Source: an uncultured Muribaculaceae bacterium
GTDB lineage: Bacteria > Bacteroidota > Bacteroidia > Bacteroidales > Muribaculaceae
Assembly: GCA_947179295.1 (NCBI GenBank)
Contig: CAMXAZ010000012.1
Coordinates: 1 to 50,432 of the forward strand
Length of the DNA: 50,432 nt
Reading direction: 5' to 3'
The notes below the pieces were generated by a model. That model did not search any database and was not told the origin of the DNA. It worked only from the letters and a program-made list of their open reading frames with translations. Numbering within the stretch: the stretch's first letter is position 1; every line of letters begins with the position of its first letter. Of the stretch, positions 14,430-22,692 are shown in pieces. Position numbers and translations under genes: made by a program.

Positions 14430-14624
14430 ATGAACAAACCCAAACAAACCCGCCGCGTGAGCTCCAGGAAGCTGCGCGCCGCATTTAATGACATTGCCGA
14501 CATGATCTGTGGCGGTCAGGACCGAATCACCCTCTCCCTCTCCGGCAACACCTTCGAAATCCATCTCGAAAACGCCACCATTAACATTTCAGTCAACGAA
14601 TCCAAGGAAGGAGGTGACAGATGA
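14430..14624 (+). CDS. Small accessory protein (element B cargo)
   Basis: A 64-residue protein starting at the ATG that abuts segment 3 of leader B. The basic N-terminus (KPKQTRRVSSRKLRAAF) is followed by a short beta hairpin (RITLSLSGNTFEIHLENATINISV). No recognised family. It overlaps the next gene by ATGA, so both are expressed from the same leader. An upstream in-frame ATG inside the leader is rejected because it would translate the structured RNA. Confidence 0.65.
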   Translation: MNKPKQTRRVSSRKLRAAFNDIADMICGGQDRITLSLSGNTFEIHLENATINISVNESKEGGDR

Positions 14625-14857
14625 GCCCCGGACAGATCACGATCCTTGACGGTTGGATCTCTCAATATACCCCTACGGAGACCTTTGACCCTGCTCTCGA
14701 TCATGTTTTCACTACCGAGCAGATTGTGGCCGACCTTTCGGATATGGCAGAGTGGGACACAAATGAAGTGGCCGATTACATAGCACAGGCCGGATTCCGC
14801 GTCCATCCCTGCTTCATAGGCTGCCCTCATGGGTGGATCTTCAGAGTAAAAAAATAA
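14621..14857 (+). CDS. Small accessory protein, family 2
   Basis: A 78-residue acidic protein. It is related to the product at 26967: both share PTET(F/Y)D, a central acidic region, (A/E)(Q/K)(A/G)GFR-like residues and the C-terminal GWI(F/L)(R/K)(V/L)K ending. Both lie behind a copy of the leader element (B here, D there). No signal or membrane segment. Function unknown; small acidic proteins of phages are often inhibitors or mimics, but nothing here proves it. Confidence 0.65.
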   Translation: MSPGQITILDGWISQYTPTETFDPALDHVFTTEQIVADLSDMAEWDTNEVADYIAQAGFRVHPCFIGCPHGWIFRVKK

Positions 14858-14891
14858 AAGTACATTTTTTATTGACATATACAAAAATCAG

Positions 14892-14918
14892 CAAGGTCTG
14901 CCGTGATGGCAGGCCTTG
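14892..14918 (+). terminator. Terminator with GTGAT loop
   Basis: CAAGGTCTGCC (14892-14902) pairs with GGCAGGCCTTG (14908-14918), loop GTGAT. It ends the element B unit. The T-rich stretch behind it contains the GTCTTTT box of the next promoter. Confidence 0.75.
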
Positions 14919-14931
14919 TTTGGTTTTGTTT

Positions 14932-14966
14932 GTCTTTTATAAGTCTGTGGGTAGGATCTACTTTTG
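14932..14966 (+). promoter_or_regulatory. Phage late promoter 3 (GTCTTTT ... TACTTTTG)
   Basis: GTCTTTT at 14932-14938, 20 bases, TACTTTTG at 14959-14966. The eleven bases TTGTCTTTTAT (14930-14940) are identical to those of late promoters 4 and 5. The start codon of the next gene is only 4 bases after the -7 box. Confidence 0.65.
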
Positions 14967-14970
14967 TTGC

Positions 14971-16044
14971 ATGGCAACACTGATTATCTCTTCTCCATCC
15001 GCCTCTGATCCGGTTCTTACATCGGCAATCGGACCCATCAGGGCCAGTACCGACAAATCAAAAGTACTGGTCGAGATTGTACGCGATCCGGAAGGTGAAA
15101 TTGATTTATTTTTTTCCACGACACTTTATCCTTATGACAATATTGTCGAACTGAATGACATCGGATCTCTGATAGAAGATCGGCTTCGGGCCGTTAATCG
15201 TATTTGGGACATGATAGAAATTCGCATTGATGGTGCTACCGCTGAATTTACGGCACTTTACTGTGAATATCTGTTAGCTCCGGATTTCAGACATGATACC
15301 TGCTTTCTATGCTCGGCCGCCACGTCCATAGTCCATCGCAATTCAGCCATATCTTTGGCACATTGGGATAATGGATCAAAAGAATATCAGGTTAAGGTTG
15401 TAGGACTTGATGAAAATGGCAAAACGGTTGCTCTCTCAGCGGTATTTTACCGCACACTTGAATCGAATCACGTGTCTTTTTCCGTCAATGACATCCTTGG
15501 CTTTGCGTTGAACAGATCTTCGATAGAGACCGGAGATGTTATGAGCTCAGTTTCCTACTTTGCTATATCTCATGGCGCCATACAGAAGGTTTTCTATCTG
15601 ATGGATCATCCGTTCTTCCTGACATTCTGTTTCCGGAACATATTCAATGCCATAGAATATGTTGACATTGCCGGCCTCGCTACCAGAATAACCAAAGTTA
15701 ATCGGGATACAGCCTATGTAGCCGGCCGGATGCAGCAATACGATCAGGCCATAGAGCGGTCCTTTGAAATGCACACCGGCCCTCTCACTGCTGACCAGGT
15801 GAAAGAAATTGAACAGCTTGTAGGTTCCAGAACAATTTATTTGTGTGCGTCTGATCGTGATTACAGAGTAATGATAACAGACCATACACTTGAATATGAT
15901 AATGATGATGAATCCCTGCCGTCGGCCAAATTTACCTTCTGTTTTGCAGACAAACGGCCAGTCCTTACATCCGGTGATATAGGAGCCCTTCTTCCCTCCG
16001 GCAACCATATTTTCACACATGAATTTACAGCTGAATTCTCATGA
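14971..16044 (+). CDS. Phage virion-associated protein of unknown role
   Basis: A 357-residue protein with mainly beta-strand character and no signal peptide, first gene of the portal operon. ATG 14971 is chosen because the frame upstream reads through the promoter. The distance from the -7 box implies a leaderless or nearly leaderless mRNA. No motif is recognised. Its position before the portal and head-tail genes, and overlap (ATGA) with the next small gene, suggest a structural or adaptor role. Confidence 0.7.
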   Translation: MATLIISSPSASDPVLTSAIGPIRASTDKSKVLVEIVRDPEGEIDLFFSTTLYPYDNIVELNDIGSLIEDRLRAVNRIWDMIEIRIDGATAEFTALYCEYLLAPDFRHDTCFLCSAATSIVHRNSAISLAHWDNGSKEYQVKVVGLDENGKTVALSAVFYRTLESNHVSFSVNDILGFALNRSSIETGDVMSSVSYFAISHGAIQKVFYLMDHPFFLTFCFRNIFNAIEYVDIAGLATRITKVNRDTAYVAGRMQQYDQAIERSFEMHTGPLTADQVKEIEQLVGSRTIYLCASDRDYRVMITDHTLEYDNDDESLPSAKFTFCFADKRPVLTSGDIGALLPSGNHIFTHEFTAEFS

Positions 16045-16274
16045 CAAAATCAATACATATTTCACAGGCCCTCAAAATGCTTGATCAGGGCAAAATTGTA
16101 TCTCTTAGAGTTGTCACAGCCAAAGGCCGGATCATGGAGTGTGACGACGTGATCTCGTTGAGTTATGATCGCTATAAAGGTACGCGGTCTATCAAATTCA
16201 TCCGGTCAGGCCAGATACGCACAATACATGATGTCTGTATTATCGGGCTGAATGATTTCGACGTATATCTCTAA
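16041..16274 (+). CDS. Small conserved phage protein
   Basis: A 77-residue protein, predicted as a small beta barrel (KIVSLRVVTAKGRIMECDDV ... GTRSIKFIRSGQIRTIHDV). It overlaps the previous gene by ATGA and precedes the portal gene by 20 bases. It is not recognised beyond being typical of Bacteroides phage head-tail regions. Confidence 0.6.
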   Translation: MTKSIHISQALKMLDQGKIVSLRVVTAKGRIMECDDVISLSYDRYKGTRSIKFIRSGQIRTIHDVCIIGLNDFDVYL

Positions 16275-16294
16275 TTCTATAACCTCTCTCTTCA

Positions 16295-17707
16295 ATGTCA
16301 AAAACAAAAATACCACGCTCAGCTCCGTTTCATTCCGGTTCTTACTATATAGATTCATTTTCTGTTCATCTCGTCCCGCGAACAAATGTCCGGGCTGCGA
16401 TCATCACGAAAACCACTACAGTTTTCCGTGAAGCGAATAACCTAAACATCAACACCACCCATGACGGGAAACAATACGTCACCTGGGGCGCCGATGACAT
16501 GCTCCCTTACAATCTTATTGACTTGATCGAAAAAGATGAAACCCTCTCGACCTGTCAGATATTCAATGCCGAAGTCTGCTATGGCAGCGGCCTTAAATAC
16601 TGCACGGAGGGAGCGTCACCGGCGGTCAAATCGGAGGTCGAGGATTTCCTTCTCGACAATCCTATGCCTGATTATTTCCTCGGAGTGTGTCAGGACTTCA
16701 AGCACTACAATTTTGCCGTCTCCGTCATAATCCTTAACGAAGACGGCGACAAAATTGTAGAGCTTCACCGCAAACCGGCCTGCTATTGTCGGTTCTGTCC
16801 GGCTGATGAGAAAACAGGCCGCATTACAAAGGTGCTGTTCGCCCCGTTCCGCAACCTCTCCCAGTGCGACTCGGTAGAGGAACTTGAATTGCTCGACCCT
16901 CGCTCTCCTTGGAAAGACCTTCAACAGCGTATGGCCCTGAGGGCGACCCGCGAGAATAGCGCCGGAGAGAACAAGACCAAGACCCGCAAATTTGCTATCC
17001 TGTCGAGATTCCCCGGCGTGGACTCAATGTACTATCCGATTCCTCACTACGCCGCTCTGTTCAAAGGCAGCTGGTACAACATAAAGCGGCTCATCGGGGA
17101 GGCGAAGATGGCCAAGCTCAAAAACGCTGCCCCTATAAAATACGTCATCGAAGTCTCGCCCAGATATTGGGACAACCTTTTTGCAAAACTCCATATCGTA
17201 GATCACAAAAAACAGGAGGAGCTGATGAATGAAAAGAAACAGGAAATGTTGGAGTTCCTTACCAACGTGGAGAACACCGGCTCGGTACTCTTTACGCCTA
17301 AGAGCATTTCGCTCGACGGCAAGGGTGAGACGGCTGACATCACAGTCACCTCGATCGACAGTAAGACGAAGGAAGGTGGCGACTGGGAGTCCGACATCGC
17401 CGAGGCCGTGAACATGGTGTGCTTTACTATGCGGGTGCATAGTAATCTTGTTGGCTCTGTGCCGGGAAAGGCTCAGACCAATAACTCCGGTTCTGACAAG
17501 CGCGAACTTTATACTATTGCTCAGGCCTTGCAGAAGCCCTACCACGATATTCTCTTTCTCGTTCACCAAATCATCATCAAATTCAACCGATGGAAGGGCG
17601 TCCATGTCGATTGCCCGTTCATTCAGCTTACCACCCTCGACGAGCATTCTGATGCCAGAGAAGTAACAACCAAAAATGTAGCTAAACCCGATGAATCTGA
17701 CTCTTGA
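16295..17707 (+). CDS. Portal protein
   Basis: A 470-residue protein. The pattern fits a portal subunit: an N-terminal beta region, WGADDMLPYNLIDLIEKD near 70-85, a long central domain with IPHYAALFKGSWYNIKRLIGEAKMA, a helical stem (KKQEELMNEKKQEMLEFL), and NMVCFTMRVHSNLVG ... KRELYTIAQALQKPYHDIL near the end, typical of Bacteroides phage portals. It forms the dodecameric DNA channel at the head vertex. ATG 16295 is preceded by CCTCTCTCTTC. It overlaps the next gene by 17 bases. Unusually it lies 6 kb after the terminase, with the lysis cassette between. Confidence 0.8.
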   Translation: MSKTKIPRSAPFHSGSYYIDSFSVHLVPRTNVRAAIITKTTTVFREANNLNINTTHDGKQYVTWGADDMLPYNLIDLIEKDETLSTCQIFNAEVCYGSGLKYCTEGASPAVKSEVEDFLLDNPMPDYFLGVCQDFKHYNFAVSVIILNEDGDKIVELHRKPACYCRFCPADEKTGRITKVLFAPFRNLSQCDSVEELELLDPRSPWKDLQQRMALRATRENSAGENKTKTRKFAILSRFPGVDSMYYPIPHYAALFKGSWYNIKRLIGEAKMAKLKNAAPIKYVIEVSPRYWDNLFAKLHIVDHKKQEELMNEKKQEMLEFLTNVENTGSVLFTPKSISLDGKGETADITVTSIDSKTKEGGDWESDIAEAVNMVCFTMRVHSNLVGSVPGKAQTNNSGSDKRELYTIAQALQKPYHDILFLVHQIIIKFNRWKGVHVDCPFIQLTTLDEHSDAREVTTKNVAKPDESDS

Positions 17708-18524
17708 TAATAACAGACTGCGTTCTCTTATACCGAATGTTATTCATGAAGTAGAAGGGGAGACATCTCTTTTCGACAAACTGCAGCCTTGGATCTCATT
17801 CGCTCGCTTTTGGGTGGAGCGATATTTTCTCGGCGACTTGCAGCCGGAAGGCCATATCTATGAATTGGCTGAGAATATTATCGTTAACAAAGCTTTCTCC
17901 GATGCAATACCTTCCCTCGATGTCACGCTTAGCCCTGCCGGCTTCGCTGTCATCAATACCGATGGCCGGGCACCGGCTTCTAAGGAACGTATTGAACGAC
18001 TTATCGCCTCTCTGAATTCTTTCGTTGACGAGAGTGCCACAGCCCTACTGGAGGAGCTACATCGCAATCACGAATGGTCTTTATCTGAGAATCGCCGATG
18101 GTTCTGTGCTACATTTATTCCTACATTCTGCGATGTCCCGAAGTTCAGGCGCGAGCAGGACCTCATTGGCACCTATCTGAATATGCGTGACATAGCGTTA
18201 GCTTTTGAACAGACATTGGCAGATCGCTATCTCGGCCACGGGTTCCTTTCCTTCTTGCGGTCTTCGTTCCCTGTTTTCAAGGACAATGGTACTGCGGAGA
18301 TATTCGAGATGATTCATGCTGCAGAGCTTCGCTACATCACTTATCATATTAGAGACTCAAAAGCCAAGTGTCCGGATGAACATGAAGTGTGGCACATGGT
18401 TCAGCCAATCGTTGCAAAGCTTAGCTGTTGGCCGGAACTGAAAAACACATGGGAAGCTGAGATGGGTGATAAGTTCAAAGTACAACCTTTCAAAAACACC
18501 GTCAAGGGCGGTTTCTATTTCTGA
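17691..18524 (+). CDS. Head-tail connector-like protein (DUF6712-like)
   Basis: A 277-residue helical protein directly behind the portal. It has a pattern I associate with a Bacteroides phage family of unknown function near connector genes (LFDKLQPWISFARFWVERYF; helix-rich C-terminus with HEVWHMVQPIVAKLS). Its place suggests a head-completion or connector role. The stop overlaps the next ATG as TGATG. Confidence 0.55.
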   Translation: MNLTLDNNRLRSLIPNVIHEVEGETSLFDKLQPWISFARFWVERYFLGDLQPEGHIYELAENIIVNKAFSDAIPSLDVTLSPAGFAVINTDGRAPASKERIERLIASLNSFVDESATALLEELHRNHEWSLSENRRWFCATFIPTFCDVPKFRREQDLIGTYLNMRDIALAFEQTLADRYLGHGFLSFLRSSFPVFKDNGTAEIFEMIHAAELRYITYHIRDSKAKCPDEHEVWHMVQPIVAKLSCWPELKNTWEAEMGDKFKVQPFKNTVKGGFYF

Positions 18525-19312
18525 TGGCTACAGTTGTTAATGTCAATGTCCCTAAAGGGTGGACGGAACTGTCTCAGCAGCAACTCCGCTTCCTCCTTAC
18601 AACTATGGTGACCGTCAATCTTGACAACACGAATGTCGGCTTCCGGTCGCAGGATGACTATGCGCTTCATATAGCAGCTCAGGTGCAGACCATATGCTTC
18701 TTCAAATGGTCCGGTCTGACTGTCGTGTGCCCATATGATTCCGGTTATCTCGTGCGCTCCGGCGACATAGAGTTTATGCTGTCGGCCGAAACGGTGGCTG
18801 CTGCTCTTTCTCATCTCTCCTGGACTAAGGAACTACCTGCGGACCCGATCCGCCTTGATACTGTTGACGGAGCCAACGCTATCCCGGCCGATATTTCTTC
18901 GGGGCTCTCCTTCGATGCTTGGCTCGCTTGTGACACCCTATGGCAGCGGTATCAGCTCAGCACAGATGAAGCATTGCTCAGACAGATGGCTGAAATTCTC
19001 TACAATAAAGAGAATATTAAAATGACAGCAGCCGAAACTCTTGGAATATTCTACTGGTGGGCCGGCGTAAAAAATCTTGTCTCGGCTATGTTCCCCAATT
19101 TCTTCAAGCCTGCAGCTGTGGACTCTGAACCAACTCCGCCATCTTATGATGAGTTGCGAAGAAACATTGACGCTCAGATCCGGGCATTGACAAAGGGTGA
19201 TATTACCAAAGAAAAAGAGATTCTGGCGCTTGATGCAATGCGAGCTCTTACAGAGCTTGACGCTCAAGCCCGCGAATATGATGAAATCCGTAAAAAATAC
19301 CCATCAAAATAG
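18524..19312 (+). CDS. Phage structural-region protein of unknown role
   Basis: A 262-residue protein with an N-terminal mixed region (GWTELSQQQLRFLLTTMV) and a helical C-terminal half ending in a charged coiled coil. No signal peptide. It is translationally coupled to the gene before it. In Bacteroides prophages a similar protein follows the connector gene; function unknown. It is the last gene before leader element C. Confidence 0.6.
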   Translation: MATVVNVNVPKGWTELSQQQLRFLLTTMVTVNLDNTNVGFRSQDDYALHIAAQVQTICFFKWSGLTVVCPYDSGYLVRSGDIEFMLSAETVAAALSHLSWTKELPADPIRLDTVDGANAIPADISSGLSFDAWLACDTLWQRYQLSTDEALLRQMAEILYNKENIKMTAAETLGIFYWWAGVKNLVSAMFPNFFKPAAVDSEPTPPSYDELRRNIDAQIRALTKGDITKEKEILALDAMRALTELDAQAREYDEIRKKYPSK

Positions 19313-19341
19313 TTTTTTCGTAAAAATGTCGGAGATCATGA

Positions 19342-19371
19342 TTGCCCATTCAAAATTTCTCCGTACATTTG
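19342..19371 (+). promoter_or_regulatory. Promoter of leader element C
   Basis: TTG at 19342-19344 and TACATTTG at 19364-19371, spacer 19. Confidence 0.7.
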
Positions 19372-19375
19372 CAGT

Positions 19376-19598
19376 GCCAACCTAATCAACAGTGTTTGTC
19401 ACTGCCGAAGAGCCCCGGTCAGAGGCTCGAAAATCTTTCGGGCATTTTTTATGCCCCTACATACACAGCTTAGCGGCTGTCATATCCTACAACTTTTTTT
19501 TTGCTCTTCGGAGTGAACACTGTTGTTTAGTTTGGCGACGGGATATGGCAGCCGTCTTTTTTTATACACTGCCTGTAATTGCCAAACTAAATAACAGT
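19376..19598 (+). ncRNA. Structured leader element, copy C
   Basis: Segment 1 is 19376-19394, L 19474-19487, segment 2 CACTGTTGTTTAGTTTGGC 19518-19536, R 19541-19554, segment 3 GCCAAACTAAATAACAGT 19581-19598, touching the ATG. Segments 2 and 3 pair over 18 bases with one G-U; segments 1 and 2 pair less well, with a mismatch and a bulge. Hairpins GAGCC/GGCTC and GGGCA/TGCCC are conserved. The terminator-like hairpin GACGG/CCGTC is followed by seven T. Confidence 0.8.
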
Positions 19599-19910
19599 AT
19601 GAACAAATTTGAAAAACGAATGAACGCCCTGCGCCGACAGTTCGCCGCCGAGCTCGACCAGATCACCCGCGACGCTTATCGTCGCGTCTGTCATCTCAAC
19701 ACCGCCATCTCTCAAATCTCCTTCCCCGAAGTCCGCGAAGCTCTCCGCGCCGAGAAGGAGCGCGTATATGAGGCCATGCGCACCTCCCACAAGTACAATC
19801 GCCTCTGCTACCTACAGCAGCTCGAACTTCTTGAGAATGAATACCGCCTGCACCTCGCCGCACACCCCTCTAAAAGTCAGCAGCGCCGATTGGCCGCTGA
19901 TGCCGTCTGA
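19599..19910 (+). CDS. Small helical accessory protein, family 1 (element C cargo)
   Basis: A 103-residue paralogue of the product of 13225: the first 90 residues are nearly the same (differences such as DAYRRVCH for DTYRHIGH), then the C-terminus is shorter and different. The start abuts leader segment 3. Charged, helical, probably coiled-coil. Function unknown. A strong terminator follows 21 bases downstream, so it is a single-gene unit inserted between two structural operons. Confidence 0.75.
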   Translation: MNKFEKRMNALRRQFAAELDQITRDAYRRVCHLNTAISQISFPEVREALRAEKERVYEAMRTSHKYNRLCYLQQLELLENEYRLHLAAHPSKSQQRRLAADAV

Positions 19911-19931
19911 AACCTATTAGCGTCTGACCTC

Positions 19932-19968
19932 GACAAAGAGGCTCGCCGTGATGGCGAGCCTCTTTGTC
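19932..19968 (+). terminator. Terminator with GTGAT loop
   Basis: A perfect 16-bp stem: GACAAAGAGGCTCGCC (19932-19947) and GGCGAGCCTCTTTGTC (19953-19968), loop GTGAT, then TTTT. The descending arm overlaps the GTCTTTT box of late promoter 4. Confidence 0.85.
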
Positions 19969-20000
19969 TTTTATGGCGCGACATCCTATGCCTAACTTTG
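19966..20000 (+). promoter_or_regulatory. Phage late promoter 4 (GTCTTTT ... TAACTTTG)
   Basis: GTCTTTT at 19966-19972, 20 bases, TAACTTTG at 19993-20000. It drives the neck and tail-fibre genes; the ATG of the first is 24 bases downstream. Confidence 0.65.
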
Positions 20001-20024
20001 TGCCATCATAAAACAGCAAGTTCA

Positions 20025-20525
20025 ATGAATGACTCGAATTTCAATTGGAACGCGGCTGCCTTCTTTGAAAGGCTGACCGGTCTTAACCGCTTTGCCAAGG
20101 AGCATTCCTATCGCTTTTCAAGTGTTTCCTCTCTTGAGGGCTTCCACGATGCTCTCGGCTCCATGACGTCGACAACAGCTTTTGTCGCAGTCAGCGATAC
20201 ATCGCAGGGCGGCCTTGACATAGAGAACACACCGCACACCCGTAGAGTTAAGACGGTGTTTCTCGCAAAGCGCCATGCTGTCGATGATATGAAAGCGCGC
20301 GAACGTTGCATGGCCAATATGCGAGAGTTGTTCAGGCAGTTTATGTCGATATTGATCCTGGAGAAAACGAAACTCGAAGAAAATGATATTTTTCTCGTTC
20401 CTCGAATCTCCTTTACTGAAATTGACCGGTATTTCTTCACCGGCTGTGCCTGTGCGTTCTTCCAGATCGCTCTCGATACATATACTGATCTTTCTTATAA
20501 TCCTGACGAATGGCAACCGGAATAA
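20025..20525 (+). CDS. Neck/tail-completion-like phage protein
   Basis: From ATG 20025 the protein has 166 residues, no signal peptide, and ends with the pattern FFTGCACAFFQIALDTYTDLSYNPDEW. I recognise this only as typical of Bacteroides phage head-tail regions. It overlaps the next gene by 16 bases and is the first gene after late promoter 4. A neck or tail terminator role is inferred from position. Confidence 0.6.
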   Translation: MNDSNFNWNAAAFFERLTGLNRFAKEHSYRFSSVSSLEGFHDALGSMTSTTAFVAVSDTSQGGLDIENTPHTRRVKTVFLAKRHAVDDMKARERCMANMRELFRQFMSILILEKTKLEENDIFLVPRISFTEIDRYFFTGCACAFFQIALDTYTDLSYNPDEWQPE

Positions 20526-21052
20526 CATCACAGAAAGAAATAGAAACCCGTAGAAAGTGGATTGAAGGATGGAACAGGACTATGATCTCGATTTGGAAGG
20601 AGCGTATTGACCTGTTAGACGTAAAGGATACAGAGAAACTCTATAAATCTCCTGCGTTGGTAGAGTTTGCAGTAGATCCAGATGGTCGGTTGTTGGGATT
20701 TCATATTAAATTTGAATACACAGAATATGGGCTGTGGCAAGATCTTGGAACCGGTAGAGAATTCACTCATGACAATGGTGGAGACCTTCCGTTTCTTGAT
20801 GCCGACTATCGAGAAACCCACGGTCTTGATAAACCCAAAAAGAGAGGCCCTGCCTGGGGTGGCGGATTTACGAGTGGTTTGCCTCGTGCTCGTAGACGCT
20901 GGTTTTCTACCAAATATTATACTTCTGTAATGAGTCTTAAAAAATTCATGGCCGAGTCAATAGGCGATGAATTCAAAGCTTTGTTTACAAGCCTTGATGC
21001 GGAAGACTATAGGTATAATACAGAGTATTACAAGAAAAAAGGGTGGGGCTGA
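20510..21052 (+). CDS. Tail-completion (HK97 gp10-like) protein, putative
   Basis: A 180-residue basic protein. LWKER-like helices at the start are followed by KFEYTEYGLWQDLGTGREFTH, close to the Y(A/G)xxxxxGTG pattern of neck or tail-completion proteins, and RRRWFSTKYYTSVMSLKKFM near the end. No signal peptide. Base composition is more AT-rich than its neighbours. The next reading frame begins directly after the stop. Confidence 0.55.
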   Translation: MATGITSQKEIETRRKWIEGWNRTMISIWKERIDLLDVKDTEKLYKSPALVEFAVDPDGRLLGFHIKFEYTEYGLWQDLGTGREFTHDNGGDLPFLDADYRETHGLDKPKKRGPAWGGGFTSGLPRARRRWFSTKYYTSVMSLKKFMAESIGDEFKALFTSLDAEDYRYNTEYYKKKGWG

Positions 21053-21106
21053 TTGTCTTTTACCGCATTGCTCTTAACCACTAAATTAGCTACAAATTCG
21101 AAACAA

Positions 21107-22681
21107 ATGTTAGAAACAACCTCTCTCCAAAAGAAAATTGATGCCGTCATTACAGAGATACGTAATGATGCCATAACTCCATTGATTATAGGTACGATCC
21201 TATCGGAAATTCTAACCCTTATCCGATCCGGAGACTTGACCGACTGGCAGCCACAGGTTCAAAAATCTCTTGAGTCTCTTTCGTCCGCTATTGCATCTGA
21301 AGCCACCCTTCGAGCCTCGGATGATAATGAACAGCGGGCTGCAATAGCCTTACTCCGGCGCGCTCTTGACGAGTCAGAGGACGGAACATTCGCACAGTCT
21401 GTCAGGGAGGATATACGGGATATATTCAGCCATCTGACTTTCTTGCGCGATGACCTGACTCTGACAGACCACGAAATAAATCGGATAAACGATGTCATTG
21501 ATTCCATTTTAGGCGAAAACGCATCGGATGCAATTGAAAATTTCCATGAGATCCTTTCCTTTCTGGATGGCGTTAAGGACACAGATTCGCTTGTTGGGCT
21601 GCTTGACCGTATCAGGCAGAGTATTAATGCCAACTCTAACCGTTTGTCGGAGCTTTATCCATTCAGTGCTGTAAGGTGTCCTGAAAGTGAAGTCGGTGTT
21701 ATTATGGATGGTACTTCGCGGCTAGGTTCAGTCCGATATTATGAGACTACAGATACATATCGTAATGTCGTTATTGTCACAACTGTTGATGATAACACCT
21801 TCATTCAGTATCGTTTCTCTGAGAAAGGGATTGATTATAGGCGTGGACGCTGGGACGCTGATGATAACGTGAGATATAATACCGAATGGCTCCCTTTGAC
21901 AGAGCTGTTTGAATCGCTTACATCGACCTTAAAATTAAAAGCCGACCGCTCGGAACTGAGCAACGTCCTTGCAGATCCCACATCGTTTGAGGATGATGAC
22001 GAGTTTGAATCGGTTTCTGGCTTTCAGCGCGAAGATCTCAAACTTGATCTGCTGATTGATCTTTGGGCCGAGGCTTTCAAGATCGGGGCCAATGTTTATG
22101 GCAAATATGATCCGAATAATGCTCCTGATCCAGAACATCCGTTCCGAGCCTATGATCTTTGGCTGACATATGAAGAGGCTATCGCCGTCATATTGGCCGG
22201 ACGGCCATACAACAATGATGATACTGCGAGGTTTTACAAAGCAAAGCCGATCAGAACCAATTTGCCTTTTCTTTCATCTCCACAATCCGGATTTGGCGAA
22301 TTTGCATTCGCCAATAATACGGCGGAAGTACTCAGGCTCTCTGACGGTAGCAATACAATAACATCACCTTATGCTTTTTATCATTGTTCGAAACTTCATA
22401 CTATTATAAATCGTATCATAGCTGAATCAGGCTATGTATTTGGACATTGCCCTAAGCTGGTTTCAGTACAAGTTGCCATAAAATCCGGCTTGATATTTTA
22501 TCTTGATACGTGCCCGTCTTTGAGTCTCGAAAGTTTCAGATATATGGTAGATAATTCCGAATCCTGCTCTCTGATTGTCCACCCCGACGTCTACGCCAAA
22601 CTCACAGACGAGGCAAACACCCAATGGCACCAAATCCTGCTCGATGCCGCAGAAAAGAATATAAACTTTGCAACCGTATAA
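21107..22681 (+). CDS. Tail-fibre / receptor-binding-like protein 1
   Basis: From ATG 21107 the protein has 524 residues; a TTG at 21053 is also in frame. The first 200 residues are helical with heptad character, like a fibre shaft. Then comes a domain with YGKYDPNNAPDPEHPFRAYDLWLTYEEA and a leucine-rich-repeat-like region (FYHCSKLHTIIN, FGHCPKLVSVQV), ending with HPDVYAKLTDEA ... NINFATV. The C-terminal module is shared with the next two genes and the broken fourth copy. A role in host-surface binding is inferred. Confidence 0.75.
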   Translation: MLETTSLQKKIDAVITEIRNDAITPLIIGTILSEILTLIRSGDLTDWQPQVQKSLESLSSAIASEATLRASDDNEQRAAIALLRRALDESEDGTFAQSVREDIRDIFSHLTFLRDDLTLTDHEINRINDVIDSILGENASDAIENFHEILSFLDGVKDTDSLVGLLDRIRQSINANSNRLSELYPFSAVRCPESEVGVIMDGTSRLGSVRYYETTDTYRNVVIVTTVDDNTFIQYRFSEKGIDYRRGRWDADDNVRYNTEWLPLTELFESLTSTLKLKADRSELSNVLADPTSFEDDDEFESVSGFQREDLKLDLLIDLWAEAFKIGANVYGKYDPNNAPDPEHPFRAYDLWLTYEEAIAVILAGRPYNNDDTARFYKAKPIRTNLPFLSSPQSGFGEFAFANNTAEVLRLSDGSNTITSPYAFYHCSKLHTIINRIIAESGYVFGHCPKLVSVQVAIKSGLIFYLDTCPSLSLESFRYMVDNSESCSLIVHPDVYAKLTDEANTQWHQILLDAAEKNINFATV

Positions 22682-22692
22682 CCGCAATGGCA
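22577..22692 (+). repeat. Direct repeat at fibre gene 3' end, copy 1
   Basis: A block of about 116 bases covering the end of fibre gene 1, the spacer and the start of gene 2 is nearly identical (3 differences) to 23542-23657. It encodes the shared HPDVYAKLTDEA ... INFATV end plus the ACCGCAATGGCA junction. Confidence 0.8.
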
